Both the position numbers and the translations under genes were made by a program. Below, piece after piece: positions 16,322 to 24,956 of a stretch of DNA of 64,000 nucleotides (within the stretch, counting starts at the first letter, position 1; every line of letters starts with the position of its first letter). The notes below the pieces were generated by a model, which saw only the letters and a program-made list of their open reading frames with translations, made no database searches and was not told where the DNA came from. Location: positions 34,356 through 98,355 of the forward strand of contig CACWWC010000002.1 of the NCBI GenBank assembly GCA_902764545.1. Reading direction: 5' to 3'. The stretch comes from an uncultured Erysipelotrichaceae bacterium (GTDB lineage Bacteria > Bacillota_I > Bacilli_A > RF39 > UBA660).

Positions 16322-17600
16322 ATTTATTTAATTCTTTTAATAAATCAACAGTTTTTCTAATCTCTAAATCATATTTAACAAGATCAATTCCACCAAATTG
16401 TTTTAAAAACTCATCCTTAGACATTTGATACTTATTTGCTAAATCTAGAGCTTCTTTTTGGGCTTCATCTTCAGTTACTTCAATCTTTTCTTGTTTCATA
16501 ATTTCTTCAAGCATTAGACGATATAAAACATTATTAAAAGCTTCTTTTTCCATCTGACTTCTTAATTGTGATTCATCAGAATTTGTAAATTGATAATATA
16601 AATCTAAAGAAACACCTTGCATTTTCATTTGCTCTTCAAAACGACCCATTAATCTATTAATTTCTTCATTTACCATCTCTTCAGGAATATCAACATCCAC
16701 ATTTTTGCCAACAGCCTCTAAAAGTTCATCAACATACTTATTTTCATTCTCTCTTTCCTTTTGTGCTGAAATTGAAGATTTAATATGCTCTCTTAATTTT
16801 TCTTCAGAATCAACACCTTCCATACCTAAATCTTCAAAAAAGTCCTCATCTAATTCTCTTGCCTTTTTCTCTTTTATCTCATTAACTTTTACTTTAAAAA
16901 CAACCTTTGCACCTGCTAAATCTTTTACACCATAATCTTCAGGAAATGTTAGGTCAAGATCCTTCTCATCCCCTACTCCCATGCCAATAATTTGTTCTTC
17001 AAAACCTGGAATAAAAGTATTTGAACCGATTTCTAGTGAATAGTTTTCACCTTTTCCACCGTCAAAAGCAACACCGTCTTTAAATCCTTCAAAATCAATA
17101 ATAGCAACATCACCATCAGCAACTTTTCCGTCTTTTACAACTAATTCAGTATATCTCTCTAATAAGTGACCTAATTCATGTTCAATTTCATCCTTCGTAA
17201 CTTTAACCTTCTCAGGCTTAATACCTAAGCCCTTGTAGTTCTTAACAACAACTTCAGGTTTAGTAATAATCTTAAATACAAATTCAACGCCATTTTCATC
17301 TACCTTTTTTAAATCAACACCAGGCTGAACAACAGGCTCTAAATTTGACTTTTCCATTGCCTTTGTATAAGCATCTTGAAGTACTAAATCAACTGCATCA
17401 ATATATAATGATTCCTTTCCAAATTTTTTTTCATAAATATTTCTTGGAACTTTTCCTTTTCTAAAACCATCAACTTTTGCAGTTTTTTGTTTTTTCAAAA
17501 AAACTTTATCTACTGCATCAGTCCATGTTTTACCTTCTATTTTAACTTCTACTTCATGAATATTTTTATTTTTTACTTCTTTTTCACTTTTTTTTGCCAT
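16320..17600 (-). CDS. tig: Trigger factor chaperone
   Basis: 426 residues from ATG 17600 (GGAGG upstream; the in-frame start 21 bp earlier has no site). Ribosome-binding N-domain with the signature FRKGKVPRNIYEKKFG; FKBP-type prolyl isomerase domain (about 155-240, DGDVAIIDFEGFKDG ... FPEDYG); long helical C-domain. It binds ribosomal protein L23 at the exit tunnel and shields nascent chains. It has its own promoter and terminator. In Bacillus tig is near lon and clpX; here one gene separates tig and lon and clpX is not in the window. Confidence 0.97.
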   Translation of the reverse strand: MAKKSEKEVKNKNIHEVEVKIEGKTWTDAVDKVFLKKQKTAKVDGFRKGKVPRNIYEKKFGKESLYIDAVDLVLQDAYTKAMEKSNLEPVVQPGVDLKKVDENGVEFVFKIITKPEVVVKNYKGLGIKPEKVKVTKDEIEHELGHLLERYTELVVKDGKVADGDVAIIDFEGFKDGVAFDGGKGENYSLEIGSNTFIPGFEEQIIGMGVGDEKDLDLTFPEDYGVKDLAGAKVVFKVKVNEIKEKKARELDEDFFEDLGMEGVDSEEKLREHIKSSISAQKERENENKYVDELLEAVGKNVDVDIPEEMVNEEINRLMGRFEEQMKMQGVSLDLYYQFTNSDESQLRSQMEKEAFNNVLYRLMLEEIMKQEKIEVTEDEAQKEALDLANKYQMSKDEFLKQFGGIDLVKYDLEIRKTVDLLKELNK

Positions 17601-17623
17601 TATACATACCTCCAACGACATAT

Positions 17624-17652
17624 ATTATACATTATATTCAAAATGAAAACAA
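17624..17652 (-). promoter_or_regulatory. tig promoter
   Basis: On the minus strand TTGTTT (17652-17647), 17 nt, TATAAT (17629-17624), 24 bp before the tig ATG. Confidence 0.7.
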
Positions 17653-17664
17653 CAATTATTTAAA

Positions 17665-17688
17665 GAAAAAACTTCAGTACTACTGAAG
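17665..17688 (-). terminator. galE terminator
   Basis: CTTCAG (17688-17683) pairs with CTGAAG (17677-17672) around TAGTA, followed by six T. It overlaps the end of galE and isolates it from tig. Confidence 0.85.
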
Positions 17689-18693
17689 CATCCTTTCCTG
17701 AACCTTAATATAATTATAAGAATCTTTTACCATATCGTCTATTCCAAGTTCAGCCTTCCAACCAAGTTCTTTCAATGCCTTAGACGGATCGGCATAACAG
17801 CATGCAATATCACCAGGTCTTCTTTCAACAATTTGATAAGGAACATCAACATTGTTAACCTTTTTAAAACTATTAACTAAATCCAAAACACTGTATCCAA
17901 CGCCTGTTCCTAAATTGTAATAAGAAATACCATCAGATTTTTTAGCTTTTTCCAATGCTTTAATATGTCCTTTTGCCAAATCAACAACATGAATATAATC
18001 TCTAACACCAGTTCCATCATGCGTATCATAATCATTTCCAAAAATGCTCAATATTTTAAGCTCACCATTCGCAACACGAACTATGTAAGGCATCAAATTA
18101 TTAGGAATTCCATTTGGTTTTTCCCCAATTAATCCTGATGGATGTGAACCAATTGGATTAAAATAACGTAAAACAACAGCAGTAAATTTAGAATTCGAAA
18201 TACATATATCCTTTAATATTCTTTCAATCATCAATTTAGAAGTTCCATATGGATTTGTCGTTTCCCCTACCTTACAATCTTCCGTAATTGGAAGAACTTC
18301 AGGATCCCCATAAACAGTAGCTGAAGATGAAAAAATAATTTTATCACAATCATATTCAATCATTTTTTTACATAAATGAAGAGTAGATACTAAGTTATTT
18401 TCATAATACATAATAGGTTTTTCAACAGACTCTCCAACTGCTTTATAACCAGCAAAATGTATTACTGAATCAATTTCATTTTCACTAAATATAACATCAA
18501 GTAAATCTAAATCACAAACATCTCCCTCATAAAATTTAAAGTTTTTATTGGTAATTTTCTCTATATTTTTTTTAACATCAATATCTGAATTAGATAAATT
18601 ATCAATAACTATAACATCATAGTCATTTTCTAACAATTCTACAACTGTATGGCTTCCTATAAAACCAAGTCCACCAGTGACTAGTATACTCAT
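17680..18693 (-). CDS. galE: UDP-glucose 4-epimerase GalE
   Basis: 337 residues, typical length. Rossmann NAD motif ILVTGGLGFIGSHTVVELL at the N-terminus, DVCDLDLL for the cofactor, IHFAGYKAVGESV, catalytic Ser in FSSSATVYGDP and Tyr-x3-Lys in NPYGTSK, and the substrate loop FNPIGSHPSGLIGE. It interconverts UDP-glucose and UDP-galactose for sugar use or envelope polysaccharide. It follows the Nudix gene by 3 bp, so the two are one transcript. Confidence 0.95.
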   Translation of the reverse strand: MSILVTGGLGFIGSHTVVELLENDYDVIVIDNLSNSDIDVKKNIEKITNKNFKFYEGDVCDLDLLDVIFSENEIDSVIHFAGYKAVGESVEKPIMYYENNLVSTLHLCKKMIEYDCDKIIFSSSATVYGDPEVLPITEDCKVGETTNPYGTSKLMIERILKDICISNSKFTAVVLRYFNPIGSHPSGLIGEKPNGIPNNLMPYIVRVANGELKILSIFGNDYDTHDGTGVRDYIHVVDLAKGHIKALEKAKKSDGISYYNLGTGVGYSVLDLVNSFKKVNNVDVPYQIVERRPGDIACCYADPSKALKELGWKAELGIDDMVKDSYNYIKVQERMLQ

Positions 18694-18696
18694 AAA

Positions 18697-19212
18697 CTAA
18701 CCTCCATATACATCATTATAAACACTTAATACATTAAGCATTTCTCTACCAATCGATAAATCAAGCATACCATCATTCATACCATTTTTCAAGAAATTAC
18801 CTAAGTCATTAAATGGAACATAGTATAAATTAAATTCACTAGCTTGCTCTAATTCATCATAATGAGTTTCACTAAAATTCGGAAGTTCATCACAAAAAAC
18901 TCTAAAATAGTAAATAATGTTTAATACCTTTTTTCCACTTCCAAAATAATTATTATCATAAGTCTTTATAACTAAAAAAGGTTCCTCCGTAATAGTAATA
19001 TTAATACCTGTTTCTTCCTTAATTTCTCTTATTAAACAATCAACTATTTCTTCACCTTTTTCTAGATGCCCACCAGGAAATTGATAAGTATTATTATTAA
19101 AGGCCAAAAGAAGTTTATTATCAGAATTTATTAACAATCCCTTAACCCTGATTACTATTTCAGAAATATCATTATCATGTAAATTATTATCATTTAAAAT
19201 TATCTCTTTCAT
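18697..19212 (-). CDS. Nudix hydrolase
   Basis: 171 residues from ATG 19212 (AGAGGTGAT upstream). The Nudix box is complete: G-x5-E-x7-REIKEETGI around residues 55-77, following the QFPGGHLEKGEE strand. Nudix enzymes cleave nucleoside diphosphate derivatives with Mg2+. The preceding strand IRVKGLLINSDNKLLLAF is the usual fold start. Pairing with galE suggests a nucleotide-sugar or related substrate, but the substrate cannot be read from sequence. Confidence 0.9.
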   Translation of the reverse strand: MKEIILNDNNLHDNDISEIVIRVKGLLINSDNKLLLAFNNNTYQFPGGHLEKGEEIVDCLIREIKEETGINITITEEPFLVIKTYDNNYFGSGKKVLNIIYYFRVFCDELPNFSETHYDELEQASEFNLYYVPFNDLGNFLKNGMNDGMLDLSIGREMLNVLSVYNDVYGG

Positions 19213-19222
19213 AAAATCACCT

Positions 19223-20188
19223 CTATAAATATCTCTCCCAATATTCAACAACGTCTTCACTAACAGAATCCAATGCTAAATCGATTGTCTCACTCATTAT
19301 TTTAGCTTTTTTCCAAACAGGCATATTATTATTTAGACAACTTGCTTTCGTAGGAGCCATCATATATTCAAATGTAGAAGCTCTATCTTCTTCAGCAGAA
19401 GTTTGAGCATAATTATTTACAAAGTAAGAATTTTCACTAAAGCTAACATTATATGAATAACTATTCTCAATTGTATCATCATAATTAAAACCAATTGGAT
19501 TATATGAATTCCAACTTAATGTATTATATGTTAGCCCCTTCTTTAACATATATCTCTCAATATAATGATAAGATTCATGAAAAAAAGACTCATCAAATGA
19601 ATATGCAACAGCTATAGACATATTAGCAAAATAAAAATTAGAATCTGTAGCACCAGTCACACCTTCTTCAGAATAATTATTAATTAAATACACGGTTAAC
19701 GGAATTCCTCCGTTTTTTATTTCTTTAAATAAATTTCGCGGATATAAACTTAGAACATTATTTAACTTAGTCAATGAAGAATTAATTGTATTAGCATCAC
19801 CTATAGATGTAGTAGAAAGACCTCCAACCGAATATCCATCAGTTTCGCTTCCATACTTAATCTCAATATCATATCTCTTCTCAATACTATCTCTAAAATT
19901 ACTATTAACTAAATTAATATCCAAATTTTGAGTACGCATATTATTACTATACGTATTTGAAAGGTCATCATTTTCGGCATTTGAAGAAGAAATGCTATTT
20001 TCATCACTATTATAAATACTCGTATGACTACCACTATCATCACCTTTAATTACCTTTGCATCTTTAATAGGATCAAATAAACGACTTTCACCACTTAAAT
20101 CTAAAATTAATCCATACAAAAAAAGTGCAAACGAGATAGCAATCAAAATATTTGCATAATATAACATTTTATTCTTTCTATTTCTCAC
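19223..20188 (-). CDS. Membrane-anchored putative zinc metallopeptidase
   Basis: About 321 residues from GTG 20188 (AGAGGTG 6 nt upstream; GTG 20197 is an alternative). One N-terminal membrane helix (about 8-28) and a Ser/Asn-rich extracellular linker (about 45-85) precede the catalytic-like domain. The zinc motif HExxH reads FFHESYHYIER near residue 205, and a later acidic segment, AQTSAEEDRASTFEYMM, resembles the third-ligand helix (EDxAxTFExxM) of gluzincin-type peptidases. It likely cleaves or remodels proteins outside the membrane. It lies next to the 53-residue-repeat protein, a possible partner. The family assignment below clan level is uncertain. Confidence 0.65.
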   Translation of the reverse strand: MRNRKNKMLYYANILIAISFALFLYGLILDLSGESRLFDPIKDAKVIKGDDSGSHTSIYNSDENSISSSNAENDDLSNTYSNNMRTQNLDINLVNSNFRDSIEKRYDIEIKYGSETDGYSVGGLSTTSIGDANTINSSLTKLNNVLSLYPRNLFKEIKNGGIPLTVYLINNYSEEGVTGATDSNFYFANMSIAVAYSFDESFFHESYHYIERYMLKKGLTYNTLSWNSYNPIGFNYDDTIENSYSYNVSFSENSYFVNNYAQTSAEEDRASTFEYMMAPTKASCLNNNMPVWKKAKIMSETIDLALDSVSEDVVEYWERYL

Positions 20189-20215
20189 TGTTTTCACCTC
20201 TTAAATGTATACTAA

Positions 20216-21889
20216 TTATGCACTTTTTTGTAATTGCTTATTCATTTCACTTATTCTATCAGACATTTGTTGAGCTTCATCAACTTTTCCTTCTTTATAT
20301 AATTCTGTTACTTGTTTCATCATATCCTCTATTTGTTCTTCAGGGCTTTGCATTTGAGAGATAGATGAAACCGCAGGCACAATAGCTTCTGCAGATTTTA
20401 AAACTCCCTTAGCAAATAAAACAGATTCCTGATTATTTCTTGATTCTCTCAACTTTCTAATCTGATTAGCAGTGGTCAATATTGCCTTTGGGCTCTCATT
20501 ACTACTTTTCATAAATATCAACCCATTTTCTTCTAAACCATTCTCACTAGACTGAACTACCGATTCAACCTGAGGAATCAAAGGTTTATTAGAGACAACG
20601 TCTTTTTCTGAAGATACAACAACATTATTCAACGGAAAAACAGGATTTGATTCAGCGATAGTATCAGCTGAAGCGCTTTCACCTATAGAATTATCTACTG
20701 GAATAATTTCTGAACCAGCAGAACTCTCCCCTTTTGTAACGGCACCTGATACTTCAACAACACCTTCTGAATTATCTTGAGCTTGTTGTACTGCATTTAT
20801 ATCTACAGATTGAGTCTGACCAGTATTATCAACTGCAGCATTCTCAATAACATCAGTTTTTTCTTCCGCTGCACCAACAGTACTCTCCTCTTTTGTAACG
20901 GCACTTGGTACTTCAACAACACCTTCTGAATTATCTTGAACTTGTTGTACTGCATTTATATCTACAGATTGAGTCTGATCAGTATTATCAACTGCAGCAT
21001 TCTCAACAACATCAGTTTTTTCTTCCGCTGCACCAACAGTACTCTCCTCTTTTGTAACGGCACTTGGTACTTCAACAACACCTTCTGAATTATCTTGAGC
21101 TTGTTGTACTGCATTTATATCTACAGATTGAGTCTGACCAGTATTATCAACTGCAGCATTCTCAACAACATCAGTCTTTTCTCCCGCTGCACCAACTGTA
21201 CTCTCCTCTTTTGTAACAGCACTTGGTACTTCAACAATTCCTTGTGATGATGAACTATCAACTAAACTAGCATTAGAGGCCGCATCCGAAACAACTGTTC
21301 CCACCACTGCTTCTGCATCACTTTGAAGTTGTTGAGTAGAATCAACGACCACCATTTCTCCAACCTGAGACTGATCTTGTGTATCATCATTTGTTATTCC
21401 CATCTGAGATTGCTCATCTTCTTCACTTCTAACGCCTTCTTCTAAATCAGCTGCTGGTACCTCAACTTTCTCATTAATATCAACGCCATCAGAAGTCATT
21501 AAGTTTCCGGCACTAACCTTTTCAGCATCAGAAATAGCAGTATTACTCTCATTTGGGACATTCTGTCCTTTATCAACATCACGTATATTCGAAATTAATG
21601 CAGCATAGTCCTTATCTTGAATAAACTTTACATCTTTATAATATGAATCAAGTTCTTTTAACGCTTCACTTAAATTATTGCTTAAAAGTAATATTTTCTT
21701 TATGGATTCTTCTCTTTTAGCAATCAACTCATATATTTTATTTTTAGACTCCGCATCCATACTTTCAGCCATTTCTTTTAACGAAGAAATTTCACTTTCT
21801 TCAAATGCTACAATTTCGAATAATATAGCTTGAATACTCTTTGTATCAAATTCATATTTTTTATTTTCAAAAATATACTCTCTATACAT
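20216..21889 (-). CDS. Repeat-rich coiled-coil protein with 53-residue tandem repeats
   Basis: 557 residues, no signal peptide or membrane segment. Residues 1-120 are charged helix. A low-complexity Val/Ser/Gln/Asp region follows, with about three near-identical 53-residue repeats between residues about 216 and 390 (unit holds GVVEVPSAVTKEES and TQSVDINAVQQ). The C-terminus is helical again (EEQIEDMMKQVTELYKEGKV, QQMSDRISEMNKQL). It follows a DUF1292 gene by 14 bp, as does the coiled-coil gene at 2712-3953. The function is unknown; repeat number is likely to vary between strains. Confidence 0.8.
   Translation of the reverse strand: MYREYIFENKKYEFDTKSIQAILFEIVAFEESEISSLKEMAESMDAESKNKIYELIAKREESIKKILLLSNNLSEALKELDSYYKDVKFIQDKDYAALISNIRDVDKGQNVPNESNTAISDAEKVSAGNLMTSDGVDINEKVEVPAADLEEGVRSEEDEQSQMGITNDDTQDQSQVGEMVVVDSTQQLQSDAEAVVGTVVSDAASNASLVDSSSSQGIVEVPSAVTKEESTVGAAGEKTDVVENAAVDNTGQTQSVDINAVQQAQDNSEGVVEVPSAVTKEESTVGAAEEKTDVVENAAVDNTDQTQSVDINAVQQVQDNSEGVVEVPSAVTKEESTVGAAEEKTDVIENAAVDNTGQTQSVDINAVQQAQDNSEGVVEVSGAVTKGESSAGSEIIPVDNSIGESASADTIAESNPVFPLNNVVVSSEKDVVSNKPLIPQVESVVQSSENGLEENGLIFMKSSNESPKAILTTANQIRKLRESRNNQESVLFAKGVLKSAEAIVPAVSSISQMQSPEEQIEDMMKQVTELYKEGKVDEAQQMSDRISEMNKQLQKSA
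20720..21240. repeat. 159-bp tandem repeat inside the coiled-coil gene
   Basis: The anchor CTTCAACAA recurs at 20752, 20911, 21070 and 21229, exactly 159 bp apart, with few differences between copies. The period is a multiple of three, so the reading frame is kept and each copy adds 53 residues. Confidence 0.95.
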
Positions 21890-21903
21890 CCAATCACCAC
21901 CTA

Positions 21904-22164
21904 TTAAGCATTTGCAATCCTTTTTAACATATTTTGAACATTAAGCCATTCATTATCATCAACTATTTCAGTAACGCTAAGGACACCATTATTATTAATT
22001 ATCTTTGATATATAAATAACTTCATCACCTTCAGCACTTTTTACTTCACCTTTAGAGTATACAACATAATTATTTTGCTGATTTTCATCAAACAAATATG
22101 TTACTAACTCAACATCCATAAAACTACCATCTGAATTTTTTATTTTTATCATTTTCTTTTCCAT
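21904..22164 (-). CDS. DUF1292 protein, second copy
   Basis: 86 residues with the DUF1292 order: IKIKNSDGSFMDVELVTYLF, YVVYSKGEV, EVIYISKI and the acidic end DDNEWLNVQNMLKRI. It is a diverged paralog of the protein at 3969-4247. A GAGGG site precedes ATG 22164. It is co-transcribed with the repeat protein that follows. Confidence 0.85.
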   Translation of the reverse strand: MEKKMIKIKNSDGSFMDVELVTYLFDENQQNNYVVYSKGEVKSAEGDEVIYISKIINNNGVLSVTEIVDDNEWLNVQNMLKRIANA

Positions 22165-22243
22165 AATAATATCCCTCTATCCTAAAATATATTATATAAT
22201 TTTTTTTAAAATAAGTAAATAAATAAGATAAATAAATATCAAC

Positions 22244-22264
22244 AAAAAAAGTAGTATAACTACT
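22244..22264 (-). terminator. Terminator of the desulfurase-thioredoxin-CcdA operon
   Basis: AGTAG/CTACT stem (22264-22260 with 22254-22250) with loop TTATA, followed by seven T. Confidence 0.75.
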
Positions 22265-22266
22265 CC

Positions 22267-23484
22267 TTATTTAAAATTAAACATTAACCATTCCGGCTTT
22301 ATTAATAATAGTATTCCAATTAAAACCATTATAAATCCACCTATAAGATGTGAGAATTTGTTATATTTTGTAGATATTCCAGTAACCTCCATCGTAAACA
22401 TTGCAATAAAGAAAACTACCAAATCATCAATTAAAAAGAAGAAAATATAAATTAAAGTATAAATAATTTTAAAAAATCCATTAACTTTATTTAAAGCAAG
22501 TAATTCTGAAAACACCAAAGGTAGTCCTGCTGAACAAGCAAGTTCAACAAGATTAACTGATATTGCAAGTCCAATTACACCTATTAATGCTATTAAAAAA
22601 TTCTTTTCATTAGTAAACCTTTTTATCTTTGTAAAAATCTTTTTTCTTTTATTAGAATCAACAACATCACAGCCACTTTCTTTTCTATTTTTAAAATAAC
22701 TCCATAAATTAATAAATCCACCAATTAAAGCAACAACTGCAATGATATTTCGAATTAAAACAACCGTTGTTATTTTCACCGCAATACTAATCCATGAAAG
22801 CATTATCAACATATAAACAAGAGCGGATGTAATTAAAAAAGATAATCCTAAGGTCCACATTCTGCGTCTATTTTTCATACCAATTAGAACACTTATTAAA
22901 AATAATAAAACCCACATAGCACAAGGATTAAACCCATCAATAAACCCTATTAATGCAGCAGCACTCACCAAAGAAAACTTTTTCAAATTAACACTTCCAA
23001 AAAAAGGAACATCAACACTCATACTTTCATCAGTTCTTTTTTCTTCTTCAGTAAACTTATCATCCTTGTTTTCACTTTTAACAAAAGAGCCATCAATAAT
23101 CTTAGACACTACGTCATCATATTCATTTTTCTGATAATATTCAATTGCTCTTTTTATTTTATCACCCGTTGAAGAACTAAATCCTGTTATTACAGTATTA
23201 CCTATAATATTAGTAGGTACTCCTTTACTAGAAATATCAAGATTATCTTGTACCTTTTTTAATAATTCTGAATTATCATCATTATACCAAACTTCATATT
23301 TAACAATTTTAAAATTATCATATTCTCCATCAATTGAATCTAAAAATTTCATTTCCTCCTCACAATGAGGACAGCCATCTCCATGAAATAAATATAAAGT
23401 TATAGTATCATTTTCCTTTGCAAATATATTTATAGGAAAAATAAAAAGAACAAATAATAATAAATAATTAATTACTTTCTTCAT
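22267..23484 (-). CDS. Thioredoxin-like domain fused to a CcdA/DsbD-type membrane domain
   Basis: 405 residues. Signal-like helix (5-21), then an extracytoplasmic glutaredoxin/thioredoxin-like domain with redox motif CPHC (HGDGCPHCEEEM) and cis-Pro GVPTNI. A linker leads to six or more membrane helices of the CcdA type, with conserved cysteines in IDGFNPCAMW and ELACSAGLP. CcdA-type proteins carry electrons from cytosolic thioredoxin across the membrane to keep outer thiol proteins reduced. The fusion joins donor and acceptor. The upstream thioredoxin gene overlaps by 17 bp and could be the cytosolic electron donor. Confidence 0.85.
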   Translation of the reverse strand: MKKVINYLLLFVLFIFPINIFAKENDTITLYLFHGDGCPHCEEEMKFLDSIDGEYDNFKIVKYEVWYNDDNSELLKKVQDNLDISSKGVPTNIIGNTVITGFSSSTGDKIKRAIEYYQKNEYDDVVSKIIDGSFVKSENKDDKFTEEEKRTDESMSVDVPFFGSVNLKKFSLVSAAALIGFIDGFNPCAMWVLLFLISVLIGMKNRRRMWTLGLSFLITSALVYMLIMLSWISIAVKITTVVLIRNIIAVVALIGGFINLWSYFKNRKESGCDVVDSNKRKKIFTKIKRFTNEKNFLIALIGVIGLAISVNLVELACSAGLPLVFSELLALNKVNGFFKIIYTLIYIFFFLIDDLVVFFIAMFTMEVTGISTKYNKFSHLIGGFIMVLIGILLLIKPEWLMFNFK

Positions 23485-23746
23485 TTATTACACCAACACC
23501 TTTTAATTTATTAAACAACTCATCATAACTATACTCCCCAACAAACCTATCTACTTCAGAATTACCATCAAGAATTATAAAAACAGGAAGCTTATCACCA
23601 GGATTAAATCTTTGAACAGCATCAGAATCCATATCAAGATCAAATTCTTCATATTCAAATTCATAAGATTTTTTCAACTTATTCCAAACCTTATTCATAA
23701 TAAGACATCCCCCACACCAAATAGCACCAATTTTAATAACTCTCAC
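23468..23746 (-). CDS. Small thioredoxin
   Basis: 92 residues, single thioredoxin domain with active site WCGGC (IGAIWCGGCLIMNKVW) and a cis-Pro strand KLPVFIILDG. It starts with GTG sharing one base with the stop of the cysteine desulfurase gene, with the ribosome site GAGGTGG inside that gene, so translation is coupled. The likely role is passing electrons to the CcdA fusion encoded next, or handling persulfide sulfur from the desulfurase. Confidence 0.85.
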   Translation of the reverse strand: MRVIKIGAIWCGGCLIMNKVWNKLKKSYEFEYEEFDLDMDSDAVQRFNPGDKLPVFIILDGNSEVDRFVGEYSYDELFNKLKGVGVINEESN

Positions 23747-24873
23747 TAATTACCACCTCTAATATTCAAATCATTAATTAACCTTGAAAATACTTTAAGA
23801 AATCTATCAATCTCATCGTATGTAGTTTTATAAGATAAACTAATTCTAATACTATGACTTGCCCTATCTTTTGAAGAAGTAAGTGCATATACACTCCTAG
23901 AATAATCACCAGTAGAACATGCTGTCTGTGTAGAAATGTAAATATCTTCACACTCCAATGCATGCTGCATAGTCTCAGGCTTAATATTTTTAACACTTAT
24001 ATTAACAATTTGTGGAACACAAAATGAATTACTATTAACAAAGACATCTAAATTACTAAGTTTTTCAATCAAGTACTTATTTAATTCACATACATACTTA
24101 TATTTACTATCAAAGTCATCATATGCTAAACGCAACGCTTTAGCAAAAGATGCAATCAAAGGAGTCGCAGGAGTACCACTTCTAAAAATAGTAGTAGATT
24201 TTCCACCATGAATCAAAGGTTCTATTATTAGTTTATCCCTCTTATATAGTGCACCTATACCTTTCATACCAAAAAACTTTTGACAAGACATTGATGCCAA
24301 ATCTAAATAACTAAAATCAATTATTTCCTTACCAATACTTTGAGTAACATCACTATGAAAAATTATTTTAGGATTTTTTCTGACCACTTCACTAATTTTT
24401 TTTAAATCTTGTCTAATACCAATTTCACTATTTACAGATGCAATAGATACAAGTATAGTATCATCCCTAATCAAGTTAGATAAATCTTCTAAATCAACCT
24501 CTCCATTTGAATCGACTTTTACAAAATCAATTTCATATCCTTGACTTTGAAGATAATTTAATGGACCTATAATAGATGAATGCTCAAATTCTGTAGTAAT
24601 AATGTGCATCCCCCTATTACTATATTTAGAAACCACACCTTTAATAGCTGCATTATTTGCCTCACTTGCACCACTAGTATAAATTATTTCATTTTCTTTA
24701 ATACCCAATATAGATGCAATTTGTTTTGTAGAAGCATCTATTAATTTTTTAGCATCTAATCCTAGCTTATGTAAAGAATTAGGATTGCCAATATATTCCC
24801 GGCATACACGACTATATGTATCTATTACTCCTTCGTCAACAGGAGTAGTTGCACTATAATCCAAATATATCAT
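23746..24873 (-). CDS. Cysteine desulfurase (NifS/IscS family)
   Basis: 375 residues from ATG 24873 (GGTGATGG upstream); ATG 24885 is 4 codons earlier. Class V aminotransferase fold: start MIYLDYSATTPV, EFEHSS, SDVTQSIGK, the PLP lysine in SCQKFFGMKGIGALY, and the catalytic cysteine in TQTACSTGDYS. It removes sulfur from cysteine as a bound persulfide for iron-sulfur clusters or tRNA thiolation. The residue before the PLP lysine is Gln instead of the usual His (GHK to CQK). It heads a desulfurase-thioredoxin-CcdA fusion operon; no iscU or mnmA lies next to it. Confidence 0.9.
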   Translation of the reverse strand: MIYLDYSATTPVDEGVIDTYSRVCREYIGNPNSLHKLGLDAKKLIDASTKQIASILGIKENEIIYTSGASEANNAAIKGVVSKYSNRGMHIITTEFEHSSIIGPLNYLQSQGYEIDFVKVDSNGEVDLEDLSNLIRDDTILVSIASVNSEIGIRQDLKKISEVVRKNPKIIFHSDVTQSIGKEIIDFSYLDLASMSCQKFFGMKGIGALYKRDKLIIEPLIHGGKSTTIFRSGTPATPLIASFAKALRLAYDDFDSKYKYVCELNKYLIEKLSNLDVFVNSNSFCVPQIVNISVKNIKPETMQHALECEDIYISTQTACSTGDYSRSVYALTSSKDRASHSIRISLSYKTTYDEIDRFLKVFSRLINDLNIRGGN

Positions 24874-24919
24874 TTCCATCACCATACTAATTATATATAA
24901 TTAGATAATTATTTTCAAA

Positions 24920-24947
24920 TAAAATAGAAGTTGAATTACTCAACTTC
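24920..24947 (-). terminator. Terminator after the IMPase gene
   Basis: GAAGTTGA (24947-24940) pairs with TCAACTTC (24934-24927) around 5 nt, followed by TATTTTATTT. The T-run is broken, so it may be partly leaky into the desulfurase gene. Confidence 0.6.
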
Positions 24948-24956
24948 AAGTTTAGT

